NCBI GenBank assembly: GCA_008508345.1
Contig: QNGE01000139.1
Span: 235,107-299,106 of the forward strand
Direction of reading: 5' to 3'
DNA: 64,000 nt
DNA from: Paragonimus westermani
Taxonomy: Eukaryota; Platyhelminthes; Trematoda; Plagiorchiida; Troglotrematidae
Shown in pieces: positions 1-12,610 of the stretch. A program made the position numbers and the translations under genes. The notes under the pieces are model-generated. The model did no database searches. It saw nothing but the letters and a program-made list of their open reading frames with translations, and was not told the origin of the DNA. Each line of letters opens with the position of its first letter. Position 1 is the first letter of the stretch.

Positions 1-1849
1 CTCTAAATTACTTCAAAACTATGACCAATTATCAAATTTTATGAAGCACTTGATCAGTTGTTTAAACATCAAGGTTCTCATGGAACAAGGTGCATCATAA
101 TTCAGTCCGTGTGGATTACATGAAGTTGTGAATGAGCGGTTTTCAACAGCGAAAGAGTTGTCGGACTGCCGGAACACCCATTATGTTCACAAGTTTATCT
201 GGAATGTATGGGCACCATACAAGTCACGGATGGGCTCCACTGGCCTAAACTAATTAGAGCTACGTTAAAATCTGGAAAAGAATGCGAGATGTAGGAAAAA
301 CTTAGTGAGAACTATACGACTATTGCTAAACCGTTCCAGCATTATTTTTCAGCTATTTTCATCTGACAAAAACGATGTGTTTTTGCCGTGGGCGTTTCTC
401 ATAAGGCCAGTGGTTTAGCCGAGGAAAGTTTCGGCTGCAAAAACGAAGATTGCCGTTGGTAACCTTATTCACATTATTTGAACCAGATAATTTTGAATGA
501 TGACAAAATGATTTGGACCCCGGTGTCGGTTTAAGGATGAAAGTCACTCTACTTTAGTTTTAAAACTTTTTCTAATGTCCCAGTTAAAATTTTCGTTTTC
601 CCGACCTAGAATTTCCCCGTCAGTTTATCGGGGGAAAAGGTCAAGCTGAAACGACAATTACTTTGCCTCAGCACGAAATATCACACTGAATTCCACTGAA
701 CTGGAGCAAAGTTCTACCATTTCAACAAATGTTTGAACAGTTACGATAACTGTTACCCGACAGTTGTACTCGTTGGGTTATTCTTGTGTGGAATCATTTC
801 CGAACAAAGCAAGAGTTAGGTAAGATCAATTTCTTACGGCGTAATCATTTTTTGTGTTTATTAAGACACATGACTCGTCACCGAATTTTTTAAAATTAAA
901 GATCGAGAGTGAACCATGGTTGAGTCCACATGGGTTGGAGAAGTTTCTTTGGATTGTTACATGTAAGAAATTGCACATCTAAAAATTTTGACCGTAGCGT
1001 TTGCTTTTAGGAAGAAGTTCCAACCGAATGTCTACTCAATTATCGGTCGACCACTGACGAAGAGAAGCTGTACAACCAAACATACTATCTATTTGGCAAA
1101 ACACTAAAAATAATGAGTGTAAGCAGTTAATCTTGGTGACTGTCGTGATTCTTATGAACAGTTGTTTCAATCTAGTTGGATGTCATTAATACCGGGAAGG
1201 CCGGCGACTTGAAAAATTTACTCCTGAAAGGCTACGCCCGTACAAGTCCAAATACCGATCAGTTAGGACAATAGTTGTTGACTTCTGAGATATTGCCCAA
1301 AGTTAATTCTTGTGAAATGAATGAAAGACACAAAGGAAAATAATTGCTTTGGTCTTCTCTGGTTTTATATTTACAGAATACCAGCAATTAACAATGGCTG
1401 AATATGGCTTACTTCATTCCGGAACAATTGTGCTGTTGTGTCAATCGCCTACATGAACAGATTTCGGGTAAATAAAGCACACTTTAAAACGATCATCCCA
1501 ATGAAAGAAGTCCTTACGCAAAGATTCAGTACAGAACCATTCTTGGTGCTGCACGTTTTACCGAAAGCATTCCGAACGAACTGTGTCTCCAGAACTTTCA
1601 CAATTTGAAGCACCTTCTTGAATCAATTCATCGAGAGGGGCCATAAAGTTTGGAATATAAATGTCCTTATAGTACCGATGAGTATTAAGGCATTTGTTGT
1701 AAACACCAATAGAATATCAATTATATTTGGCAAGACCTGTCGCATTCCCACTGATATTTCAGTCAGCTCGTCTTGAAGCAATATACACAAGTTTTGCTTC
1801 CGTTAGCGCTAATCAGTAGAGCATATTCTTTCCGCTTTGGAGATTCGAG
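1..1849. other. No supported gene; unassigned sequence
   Basis: Only short open frames of chance length on both strands. I see no recognisable protein motif, tRNA-like box, tandem array or terminal repeat. The right edge is set by the first tRNA-derived repeat. Confidence 0.6.
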
Positions 1850-2035
1850 CTGGTCGATAGCATTGTGGTCGACACAGTTGTCTCGGGAAAGCATGACCGG
1901 AATTCCAATCCCTACAGCGGTAGAGATATGCACTATTGACGAGCTTTGGCATGAGGCAGGCTCAAGTACAGTGTTTCTCTGTTAAATGGGCTGACTGGAA
2001 ACTCTACGGGAATGAGACAGCTTTTTGTATCGTTT
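1850..2035 (+). repeat. tRNA-derived repeat family 1, copy A (diverged)
   Basis: Plus-strand copy of the repeat that is better preserved at 9.2, 39.7 and 41.7 kb. The tRNA-like head runs from about 1855 (degenerate A box around GCATTGTGGTCGAC) to a degenerate B box GGAATTCCAATCC at 1899-1911. It is followed by the family's hallmark: a GGTAGAGATATGCACTATTGAC stretch corresponding to the GCATATCCTTGCC / AGTAGTGCATAT block of other copies, then GGGCTGACTGGAAACTCTACGGGAATG. The region upstream of the head, which other copies share, is not recognisable here. Pol III promoter activity is unlikely given the box mutations. Confidence 0.7.
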
Positions 2036-5000
2036 AGTTTTCGTGAATGAAGTGCGTGCAGGCTGTTATCATTCGTGGGGCAACTAGGCCCAGTGCGTAT
2101 AGTAACAAATGATTGCCAATTTGTATCACTTCTGATAATTTCATCAAGTTTCCGAAATGACAACTGTTCATTAGTGTTTCCATTCTTTCATTATGTGTCA
2201 GCCTAATGGTATGTGTTAATTATCAGGTTTATGGTTACCTATTAACAAGCTGCCCGCTTCTTTCCCAACCATTTGGGGCAATTTGAACTCACAACATAAC
2301 CCATCATATCTGTTTTTTGTTATTTCATGCAAAAGCCTCTTTTCATGTCTTACTAATTCCGATCCTGTTTATCTCATTTGTATTCTTAAACCCTATTTCT
2401 GTGTCTGCTCGTTGTGTGTTGATCGCACCGTTCTCACAGTATCAACAGACAACGTACAAGTAGACACAAGATAGAAGATAATGACCCATCAAAATTATTT
2501 CGGGGACTCGTTATCTCTGTCTAATGATATAGATCGGAGTATCATTTTCAAGAATAAAACTAAATTTTTAATGCAAAACTATGAAGAAGATGAGATATCC
2601 TCATTCACCTCACCAAATTACATGTTGGGGGTTACTGATTATCTATCAGTGTCTTGATTACATTTCCTTTCCCAAAAACAACTATTCAACCTCCAACCCC
2701 AAACTAAACAGCACATACTAGATACTGAGGTGAGGAAGGAGTCCATTAGACATGAATGTCCCACAAACTGGAGTTCAAGAAGGGTAAATTAGTGATTGTA
2801 GCTGAAGCTTAAAATTGAAAGATTCGATCCGATTTGCTACCGTGACAAACAGTTCGGAACAAACTATCAGATGAGCTAATTATTAGCAAAGAATCCTTTT
2901 TCCAAGGACATATCTATATCGAGAATTGTATTTTGTTCTGTTGAAAATCAGAACTAAATCAAGATATAACTTGTACCACAAAATGTTCTATAGTGCACTC
3001 AGGTTGGTGGTGTGAAACAGCGATTTTGCAAAATTTCATCACAGAACTGTAAACAGAATAGAGTGGGAAATTATAGATTGCAAACAGAAAGAATGCCTCT
3101 CACCGGAACTTCCCTCCGGTATACTTCATGATTTAAGTCACTGGATGGAATTTTATTGCAAATCTGGGCCTCTATTCAAGACTTGTAGAGACCGCCGCGG
3201 CATATCACAGGAGTTCGATCACCTGGACTACAGTTAACGTTTTGCGATGCTGTCTTTTCTTCTGTGGTTAGTGCAAATCGACCAACCATTTTAGGTTGAG
3301 CAATAAGCCACCGAGCACCCATAACGATTTACTAAGGGAAACAAAAAAGGCTGTGTAGGCACCTTACGCAAGTTTTTTTTTCGGGTAACTGTTGGACGGC
3401 TGTTTTCATCGGGCTAGATTTGCTGAGAACCAAAACACCACAAAAATGGTTCACATATTTCAGGTTATAAGATCAGCAGGTGCAACATCAAAATATCGTG
3501 AACTTCTTATCCACTCTTGACCAAACTTCATTCAGATATACTCACACAATCGGATTTCAGTCCTACTTGCATTTTGCTACTCACACAATCCAGTGATATA
3601 TTTGCAACAATAGAGCTTCACCAATTAATTCATACTTCTTTATGGTTCACACACATGCTATGCTCCTTAAGGATAAAAATACTCCAGCTCGTGAACTATT
3701 CAGACTAATTGCTAATCTCACGCAACATGTGCTAAGCCTAATGGCAAACCGATAATCTTTCATGTTCAACGTGCTTACAATTAGTTTACCTAGTCCTATC
3801 TTTATATCGAGAGGATGAAGTAGTCTTAGAGTGGACAATCGTAAGACAGTGTGTACAGTGCGACTTTTCATACGGTCTCCAATACAGTAAAGATGTTAAT
3901 AACGCAAACGCAGTTTAAAAGCAGACGAATGAAATAAAACATAGATGACTTGACACTGATTTGTGAATAGTGTTCAAAGCTGCTCGGTTTCACGGATAGC
4001 AGTTTAGGATAGCCAATTGACAGTAGTCGCTGACGAATAGCACTGGCACATTAGTGGTAAGTTGCGAACATTTACCAAGATGGTTGATGTTGAGGCAATG
4101 ATGTTAGATGGTTCTTGAATGAATGTCATGGTAGATACTGTGTCATTTGCCCATAGAGTATTCACCCGGTCTCAGATATCACGTCGCATGAGTTAATTTC
4201 TACAATTGCTGGAAAGTTTGGAAAAGAACGAACTTAACGGTAGCACACGATTACATTTTGGCCTTGCGTGTAGATATCTCATTTTTAGACGTAGGTTCTG
4301 CATGCATTTATACTTGGTTTACCCGTAAACATCTGGTACTCCATGTCGACTTTACAGTCATATGGACGATTTTTTTCTGACGAAAATTTGGAGAACTTTG
4401 ACCAAACCAATGAACATTTGTTTGCGCAGCCGGACTTGCATCTGCACGTAGTTATTCTGCCAAAACCAGCCTTAATGTGAAGACAGAGGCTCTGCTAGGC
4501 TTCCGGCGGTTTCGGGATTGTGTCTACAACTTGTCACAGTTTTGTGTCTGTCGGGTAACTTCATCGAAAGCCAAATGAATACTGACCACTGGATTTTAGG
4601 GGGTTTGGTGGTCTCACTTTTCCCCATCACAACGTTCAAGCAGCCATTTACGTACGTTTGTTGAAATTCTACAATAACGAAATTCTCTGACTGACAAGAA
4701 GCATTCATTTGACTTCAATCATAAACATAAGAACCGGAAGGAGTTTTGTTTATAGCATCAGTGTATGTTGCGAGAGGATAGCAAACACGTATGTTGCCTA
4801 TCGCTGACGAATTCGAATGTATGTTCCTCATTCTCGTTATTTCTGAAGAAGACAAAGTAACCATCGTAAATTTTCGTGAACCGACTATGAAATCTTCATA
4901 AACCTGTGGTATGAACTATTACCTCCAGAATGATTTATTGGTGAGAGCTGTAGATTTCAAGTGGAAGGAGCACAAACGAATTATGCTGATTTTGACTGAC

Positions 5001-5824
5001 CAGTAAGGGCTAAAGCAGATCGATGGAGGGCTGAAGAAAGGTCTGAATTAGCCTCTTTTTGTGGAGAGTAATGTAAGGTGACGCAATCTAGCAACATCCG
5101 CTCTTGTCGTTTGACATATCGCTGTTGAACTTATCTTAATTGGTTGACCTGGAAGCTGTAAATTTATCTAGTTGACTCGATTAGGCTAATTATGTGTTTC
5201 ACAGCTGCCACCTGAGCGGTGATGTTGCTCGTTAACGACACTCTTAATTCAGTTCTTCACCGAGCCAAATTTTGCTCCCCTATCTCTGTACGCTTACCCT
5301 ATTGCACACCCACTGTATTCTTCTGCCTAGTAGAAGGTAAATATGCACACATTCTTTTAGCTTACAGACGTAAGTCGTCTCTCAGGCGGAATGGCATACG
5401 TGGCAGATAGTTAACTACGATCAAACCGTGAATGTCTGGGAAAATCTGTGAAAATCCGATAACTATGGAGTAACTGCCATTCTGGATCCCTTTTGATAAG
5501 ATCGGGCAACGATAGTATCAGGAGTGTAAAGGTTATCCTTGCGTATATGTTCATTCAATCGCTAACACCAGAATCAAAACGTTTTCTGTTTCCAGCACAT
5601 ATATATTCTGAATGAAACAAGCAAACGCGTGCATTGGCGCTCACACTTGAAACTTGTTCAACATGCCAACCTTGGTGCTGTTTCAGCCACCTTCAGTGAA
5701 CCGTCATAAGCGTTAATACTGGTAATTGGTAGGCGATTTGGTTGATATCATTTGAACATCATGCACAAAATGATCGCAGCTGTAATATTCTGCAGTCTAC
5801 CTCTTTCAAAAATGAACATTGGGA
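2036..5824. other. No supported gene; unassigned sequence
   Basis: About 3.8 kb with only chance-length frames. No family-1 or family-2 repeat, PLE or LINE motif was recognised. A B-box-like GGAGTTCGATC near 3211 has no A box at the right distance and is not annotated. Confidence 0.5.
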
Positions 5825-6105
5825 TAGATTTTCGCTTATGAGTTCGTCAATGGTACACATTCTTGCCAAGGCTGGAACTAGAACCACAACCACGGTTTCA
5901 TATGGCAGCCAGGTCGACTAATCCGTCGCCAACCGCACATTAGACAAATGAATTTTCACGAACAAACTCACCAGGCAAATTTGCTTGCGAGTACTGCCTG
6001 GATTTTCTAGTCGCCTTGACAGGATACAAACTAACTGCCCTGCTAACTTCAATCGATGGTGCAACAACAAAGACTTTCCTCCAATTTCCAGTCATTAAAT
6101 CTGTT
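5825..6105 (-). repeat. tRNA-derived repeat family 1, copy B (diverged)
   Basis: Minus-strand copy. Read on the plus strand it follows the family order: TTTCGCTTATGAGTTCGTCAATGGTACACATTCTTGCC (the GTTTCGCTCTCATTAGAGCTCGTCAGTAGTGCATATCCTTGCC block), then the tRNA-like head with GGCAGCCAGGTCGACTAATCCGTCGCC, then the flank with TTGCTTGCGAGTACTGCC and CTGCTAACTTCAATCGATGG. Both Pol III boxes are mutated. Divergence from the other copies suggests an old insertion. Confidence 0.65.
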
Positions 6106-7376
6106 GACAAGTGGAAAGTCAAACGTCTCTGATATTCACGGTTTTCATAGAGATGTTTCTGTTGTATACTTAGTGTAATCTTTTAATAACCGTACCGTCA
6201 TCAGTGAAGGGAAGAACTAGAGTTAAGACTGTAGTCTTATTTCTTAATTATCCTCAACCCGTAAGTTCGTGTGTATTTCGCTTGAGATTTAGTAAACTGG
6301 TTTTTAAAGTAAGTGGCTTTAATTTTCTAAATATTGTCAAAATGTACGTCATGTATAAAATTAGTATGAAGTTCTTTTTCCGGTTAATCAGAAGCGTAAG
6401 GTTAATAAATAAAATATAAAAGATTTGCATCTTCGCGTTTTCCACGGAACTTTGATAAAGCTGCGTAAAACTTATAGATGATCAACAGGTTAACATCCAC
6501 TACGAACAGTTTTCACTGATTCATGTCGGTAAACGTCAAATTTTGATATGAAACTCAAATGTATTCCTGGTGTGCACCAAAACAGCAATAGCTGTGCTGA
6601 TATTTATTTCTCCGATTTGGTGCGAAGCCTGAAAAATGGTGAAGTTGACAGATGTAGAAAATGGAGAGTTTTTCCCTAGTGTGCTATCATACACTGTATT
6701 ATGTAAAATCGGCTGCGGTGAACTCATCCAAGCCACAAGGGAACAAATTACCAAATTGTAGCTGAGTTATTTTTCGAAATGAAAGATGGCGACATTAAAA
6801 AACGGCCGACAGTAAGCAGAATGAGAAGCAAGTAACTTTACTATACAGATGGAAAATGTTGGTTTCCGTTTCGCCGGTCAGTTAGTGCTGATTATCAGTC
6901 AAGATAAGCTTCAGACTGTCACCACGGTTGAGGTCCCATGTGACCTGGGGTACTTTCCGACGAAAATAATTAACTGAGATTTAGGTAACAATCTTATTCC
7001 CTACAAAGAATTTTACACTATTCAATGCTGCTAGTTCCAGAACGATGCAAACCAAACTGAACGGGCCATACAAGATGAAACATCGGGAAATGCTCGGCAA
7101 CTGATAAGCTTGGCTGGCTGATTTCCATAGTGTGAATGCGCATTTATTACTAGTGAGTAACGTTTTGCTGAGATACGTTTTGCTGTTGTGAATTCAACTT
7201 TCTCAAGCAGATGACACAGAGGATTAGCAAAGCTTTTAATGCTTGGAACGTGGGAAGATGATTCGTCAGAAGTGTTTTAGTGTTGATTGATCAGAACAAA
7301 CTTGCTTAGACACGGCGTTGTAGTTGGAGGTTGGGTGTCTGGTGTACAACTAAGGCCATCAGTTGGTGATTAAAGT
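6106..7376. other. No supported gene; unassigned sequence
   Basis: AT-rich stretch, especially 6200-6430, containing only overlapping chance-length frames on both strands. No motif recognised. Confidence 0.5.
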
Positions 7377-7565
7377 ATGCTCAACTTTATGCAGATAGGC
7401 CAGGCTTATAAGTGTGAAAATAAAGAGGAATTGAACAAGAAGATGGAGAAGCAATACATTTTAGACGAAACCATCCTCACAGATAGCAATATTCAAGAGT
7501 ATGATAACTGCTATATCATCATGATACGAAGAACGAATCTTGGTTCATGGATTAGAAGAGAAAAG
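7377..7565 (+). CDS. Exon-like open frame, unassigned
   Basis: The frame from ATG 7377 gives about 63 residues rich in charged and polar amino acids (a KNKEELNKKMEK-like segment near residues 14-25, then ILDETILTDSNIQEYDN). It then meets AAAAG|GTATGTAA at 7562-7571, a good 5' splice-site match. The composition is more protein-like than the surrounding frames, and codons after the putative donor lose this character. An acceptor-like TTTATGCAG lies at about 7385-7393, so it may be an internal exon starting just inside the frame rather than at the ATG. No homologous family is recognised, and no partner exons could be linked. A chance open frame remains a real alternative. Confidence 0.3.
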
Positions 7566-8407
7566 GTATGTAACGTTCAGGGAATTCTTACCTCAAAATC
7601 AAAACAATCCATATCAAGTTGTTTACATACTGTCAACAAATCTCGAGTTGCAAACGAAAGCAGGATAGCCTCTACGATGCGGCCACTTCGTGGTTTTTGC
7701 CAAACCGCTTACATTTCACAAGCTATTCAGAGTGACAACGGGATCCATAGAGTACAGGTGGGGTACTTGTACTGAAGTTTTCAAAGACTAGTAATATCAT
7801 GAAAAGTTTTCTAATGTGGACATATCGGAAGCTTCAACGAATATCATTATTCCGGAAATATCACAAGGAACAGTAAATACCTCGGACCGAGGGTTACCTC
7901 ACCTGGAAAGCTCAGTGCCACAAAGTATTCCTCACTGAGAAAACGGATAATGTTTTTTTGATAGTTGCATATTTTATTCACAGGACTGACATCAAAAGCC
8001 CGAGACGTGCAATAAGTGATGGCTTATGGGTGAATATGCAAACATGGACTGTTCAGGTGTATAGTCAGACACTTAATACACTGCCGTCAACAGTGAGTTA
8101 TTACGACGATGAGCACGCAACCTTTCATCAGAACGGCGTTGGTATATGTACAGCCCAGGGAACAAAATAGTGTTTGGCCTAACTGATGCGGTGATCAGTG
8201 TACTGCTGAATCCTGAATCAACAGAATACAGAATATACGGGAGGTATTAATCGAGCGTTTACACTGCAGCAAACTGACAGGTGTGTGGGACAGTTAAAAG
8301 AGATGATTCAACACCTCAGAGTTGAAATTTGTGATAAGAACGGTAAGAAGGACTAACTGCTGGTGTCGAAAAATCTGCTTTGAAACTTTGAAACAAAATG
8401 GAGTGAA
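7566..8407. other. No supported gene; possible intron or intergenic
   Basis: Sequence after the possible splice donor at 7565. Chance-length frames only and no repeat recognised. Confidence 0.4.
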
Positions 8408-8685
8408 TCATAACACAAAAGCCGACCGTTTCTACTTGATTCCCCGTTACACTCTCAGACCGCCACTGGGCAACGTGAACACGCAAGAGGACTGTATTCT
8501 TCCAATGCAGCAGTTTCATCGCTGGTAAAAGGATAGAACATGAACAAGCGTGAACCAAAGGTCCAGGAAGATATGCACACGAATTACACAAACAAAAACC
8601 AAGATGGCGCTTACAACACGGCAGCGTGCTTTTTCACACGGTTCAAACGTAATCCGCGTGCGCTTGCCAGTTTCGATTGCACCTT
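8408..8685 (-). repeat. Dispersed repeat C, copy 1
   Basis: The reverse complement aligns with 51450-51740. Shared blocks include a GGYGCAATCRAAACT start, AAGCACGCTG, GTAAGCGCCAT, TTCCTGGACCTT, AGAATACAGTCCTC versus AGAATACTGTCCTC, and GTGTAACGGGRAATCAA. It is about 280 bp, without tRNA boxes or terminal repeats that I can see. On the plus strand, the frame at 8540-8686 shares 32 of 49 residues, without gaps, with the equivalent frame of copy 2. The element class is unknown; it could be part of a larger transposon. Confidence 0.8.
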
Positions 8686-9150
8686 ACATCCTAACTTTCT
8701 AACTGAGAACAACTATATCAGCCTACGAATGTCCTTATATTAATCGTACGCTCCTTTTATTGATCACTCACATTACTTCGCACTCCAATTTAACCTTTTT
8801 TGACAAAATCTTGTTCACGTCGGAAGTTGTCACGTTTTATCGCCTCATGCAGAAAACGCGGACCGATTGATGCAAATGTTGTCCTTATAAATGTAGGGCA
8901 GCTTTTCCATCGGCCTATAAGTCACGTGTGATTTGGCATGGTTACATAAACATGATAAGTATTCTTTTTCACCTCATAAGTTTACAGTGCCGTAGAATTT
9001 ACATCTCGTGGTTTTCCAGGCCACTTGCAGTCAGACACACCTCTGATTCCCACCGAACTTACTTTCATCGAGGATTTGTGTTCAAACCTCGGTTTTAATC
9101 TTAGGCAAAGCAGACGACTGTCCGAGAAATTTTTACGAACCTACACAACA
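8686..9150. other. No supported gene; unassigned sequence
   Basis: Short interval between repeat C and the next family-1 repeat. Nothing recognised. Confidence 0.5.
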
Positions 9151-9535
9151 TTTTCAAGTTGAACATCAATCACAGCTGATCACAACGATCGCATTCAGAT
9201 AAAATTTCCAGCCAGTTTCTCGAAAAGAAGTACTAAACTAGAGTTTCGCTCTCATTAGAACTCATCAGTAGTGCATATCTTTGCCACGGCCGAGATTTGA
9301 ACTCCGACCACGCTTTGATGAGGCAACCATGTTGACCACTGCGCCATTCACCTCACACTAGGCATGACCGAATTATCAAATCTGAACGCTCAACCACTTT
9401 CGCTTGTGAGTACTGATCAGGTTGCCCGATCTTCTTGAGAGCAGACACCGTAACCGTCCTGTTAACTCCAATCGACAACCCCGCAGTTAGGACTTCCGAG
9501 ACGGGTCGAGATCACTGATCTCATTAAACCTGCTG
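9151..9535 (-). repeat. tRNA-derived repeat family 1, copy C
   Basis: Well-preserved minus-strand copy. Reverse-complement reading shows a near-consensus Pol III A box TGGCGCAGTGG (plus-strand complement at 9336-9346) and a B box GAGTTCAAATC (complement at 9294-9304), spaced as in a tRNA gene. Homology to copies D, F and G runs far beyond the head on both sides. Upstream it reaches the complement of CTGATCTCATTAAACC at about 9520; downstream it runs to the TTCAAGTTGAACATCAATCACAGCTGATC block at about 9155. The family was probably dispersed by reverse transcription of a Pol III transcript, as SINEs are. Confidence 0.85.
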
Positions 9536-12500
9536 TTAAACTTGAAAATAAACCGAATCACTGACTACTCATCAGTAATCTACAAACCGTTCTTGAAAGC
9601 CACTAAGAAAGTTTTGATTTCGCACTGAACTTTGTTGTTTCTCAAAGACGTTTTTGAAGGGACACTTTGGACAATGGGTACTATTTTGCCTCTGGTTCAA
9701 ATGTGCTGCAAAAACTGAGCCCAGGGGCACTTTCCCTTTTCTCAGACAAAATTACGTACTTCCGATCTGAGGGGTTATTCCTATCGTATCATATCAAATT
9801 TGCTGCAATACATTTATCGTCCCCTTACGAGTCGTTCTCATTTCTTTCTAAGTTTCAGTTAACTCTTTCCTAAGGTTGGCATTTCGGCATTTAAATCAGA
9901 GCGGATACGAGCTGCTGGATTAGATATGTCACTCATTAAAGCAACTTAAAATGGTGAGCCGAAGGAGTTAGATCTACGCAATAGCAGTCAGAATTGCATT
10001 TAACTCACAGCTAGTTTCTGCGTTATGGAAATAACACATCAGTTGAACCAACGAAATCATAATGTAATCCATAATATATACAGCTTAATAGTTCATGCAG
10101 TGGGGCAACAACAATGACACAATCTTCAGTCACGAATTACAATTACCACATGAAATCAGATTGCATATACGTTTACCGAGCCCGAGGAATCTACGAGGAT
10201 GCGCGTCGAAATTTGGAACTGACAAATTCGAGGATTCACGAAAGAGGCCTGGTGAGCTGACTCAAACAATACAAAGGAGCCTAATAATTATCAGCCTTCA
10301 CAGGAAAAATAACCAGTCAGTAAAGTTCTGTTGGTACCGTGTGGGAAAATATAAATTGCTTCCTGGTCCTGGTGTGAAACACGTAACCAAATTGTGTACA
10401 ATCGCCTGTTTAAGTTTACATCCACTTATGGAACGTGGAAGCTTGAGGCTGATATGGGTGGGAATAGTGGTCAGAAGACGAAATTATGGTCAACCTTTAT
10501 TTCGCACACTCCCATCAATCGTAGACATGTGATTAGAACGAAAACAAAACAAGAATTAAATAGAAAGGTTAACAGTACGAATCAGGTCGGATAGTGATTG
10601 GTACTCACAGTTACGTTAAGATACGGAACAAACTGCTGATCTCATTTGTTTGATCAACCAGTAGATGTTTGGGGTGCAGAAAATGACCTGCACCTGTTGT
10701 TACTCTTCGTGAACTTTTTTACTCCAGCTTTTTATCCTATTGAATACCACCAGTGGATTCATGGAAACAAGAAGTGAGGTGTTCAGTTAACCTCACTATG
10801 TGTTTTATAACTTCTGTCTGCTCTCCATAATACATTTATTGAAATCCCTACTGTGTGGTGTGGTTCTTTGTTCTAATGAACTCATGTTTGTTGAAAACTA
10901 TCCGAATTCACAGTTTGTTCCGACAGCATCACGATGAGTTACATCAAACATTATCCGATCTTATGTTTATTGTGATTTTATTTGGGTCACGTGACATTCA
11001 GAATGAAGTAAGCTTTTGATAAATAATGCGAAATGCCGAGCCATCCTCCTTGTGAACTGTACTGCATCTCGTAACTCACCTTCCTTATATTTTCACCTAA
11101 TGACCTCAGTTATCAGAATGACTAGTTTCTTTTAGTAAACAAGGGCGCTTTGTTTGCGATAAGAACGGCTAAAGCTGTATGAAGCATAACCCAGAGATTA
11201 GACGGCTGTCTGAATAAAGCGATCTGTAGCTAGGGACATATTTTCAAATCAAAAGTTTCGGAAGTTTACCACATGCACAATACTCATGTGAATTGAGCCG
11301 ATTAGATCACTGCACCTTCACAGTCTATTTCTTTACGATCAAAGTAAGGTGCATTTGTCGTTGAAAAACGTTCCGTACTACACACATATAGTTTTGTGTC
11401 ACATGTGTTGTGAGGCACATCATCTAAGATGTTGACATCCCACATAAAGTGGTGTGCATGGGATTCTTGAGGAGCTTATCCGGTGGAAGAAACTGAGAAT
11501 GATTTTGTATTTTGGACTCTGTGTTAGACAACATTAATAGAGAAGACAAATCGAAAACTCGCGTTACTTCCAAAGAATCAACACCCAAAAGTTCTCGAGA
11601 GGGAAAGACAGAACGTGGTTCAGCTAGTAAATTGCTGCATACACGCCGTTCCAGCTGTTGTTGTCGAAGAAAGATCAGTGCTAATTAGTCAGTCGTGAAA
11701 CCTCCGTTTACTCTGTGAATGATCTGTTAACTCCCGTTTCACAGTGTTCCATAGTAGCTGACATAATCATTTGAATTTTGAGGTTTACCAGAAATTTTAA
11801 CTGATTACTGCCAACCGAAACTGGATCCTAACCACAAACACTGCTGCTATCACTCTGACCTGTGTATTCGTACACCGAGTTGGGAAGAACTAACTCGTAC
11901 GGATGCAACCAGTTAAGCAGGCGTGAGATTTCAGGTATTAGTAAACGTGAAGCAACGTTTCTTAAAACACAGGTTACTACATTCAATACAGCCACCTAAA
12001 ATGCCATCGTTATTTGGATGGTCACAATTTACCAAGCTGTGTAACCAGTACGCACTGGCAAGAATGTTGAAAATGAAATTTACCCTGAAGCAAGTACTTT
12101 TAGGCGATCACTTTCAAAATCAACACTACTGTCATCAGTATTTCCTGTTTGAGTATGTACGTTAGACGGAAACTCCCGTTTTATGAATAGATAGCTTATC
12201 ACTTAGACAGTTAGATCATGTCAAAAGCTTACACGTACGATAACCAAAATTGTCAACTGGTTCTGTGATAAGCATCTATACAATTTCAACCAATGGGGTT
12301 TTTTCGAATTACATCATCACGCTAACCCAAACAAGGCACAGATGATCGTTATTTAAGAGGCCCACACTTCGGCCCAGTGGTTCGATACTCGTTCGAATCA
12401 TCCCTTATGTAGGAGTCCAGGATGAAACAAAATGTGCCACCAGAAGTGAACTTGAAAACGATTGCACTTTGTCATTTAGAAGTTCTGTGACGTCACAATG

Positions 12501-12556
12501 TGGTATGTCAAGGTACTACGTCAAGTTTGGCTCTCTGAGGCATATGGCTAGACTGT
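9536..12556. other. No supported gene; unassigned sequence
   Basis: About 3 kb. A 145-codon frame at 10095-10532 and an 80-codon frame at 11923-12165 are within chance expectation and show no domain. At 12378-12406 a GGCCCAGTGGTTCGA stretch is followed closely by CGTTCGAATC. It resembles A and B boxes but the spacing is too short for a promoter, so it may be a deleted tRNA-like relic. Confidence 0.45.
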
Positions 12557-12610
12557 AACACACACACACACCGCTGGGTGCCCCTCATCGGCAGGCACCG
12601 CAGCGGTCTC
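12557..12610. repeat. CA tract and GC-rich hairpin
   Basis: A short ACACACACACACAC run (about 12558-12571) is followed at once by an inverted repeat: CCGCTGGGTGCC pairs with GGCACCGCAGCGG (one extra base) around a loop of about 10 bases. It stands out against AT-rich surroundings. It could be an element terminus or an incidental hairpin. Confidence 0.6.

Noticed and set aside
10095..10532. 145-codon plus-strand frame
   Set aside because: Within chance length, no domain, and overlapping frames are similarly open.
12370..12420. A-box-like GGCCCAGTGG with a nearby GTTCGAATC
   Set aside because: Spacing of about 18 bases is too short for a Pol III promoter; no homology with the two repeat families was found.
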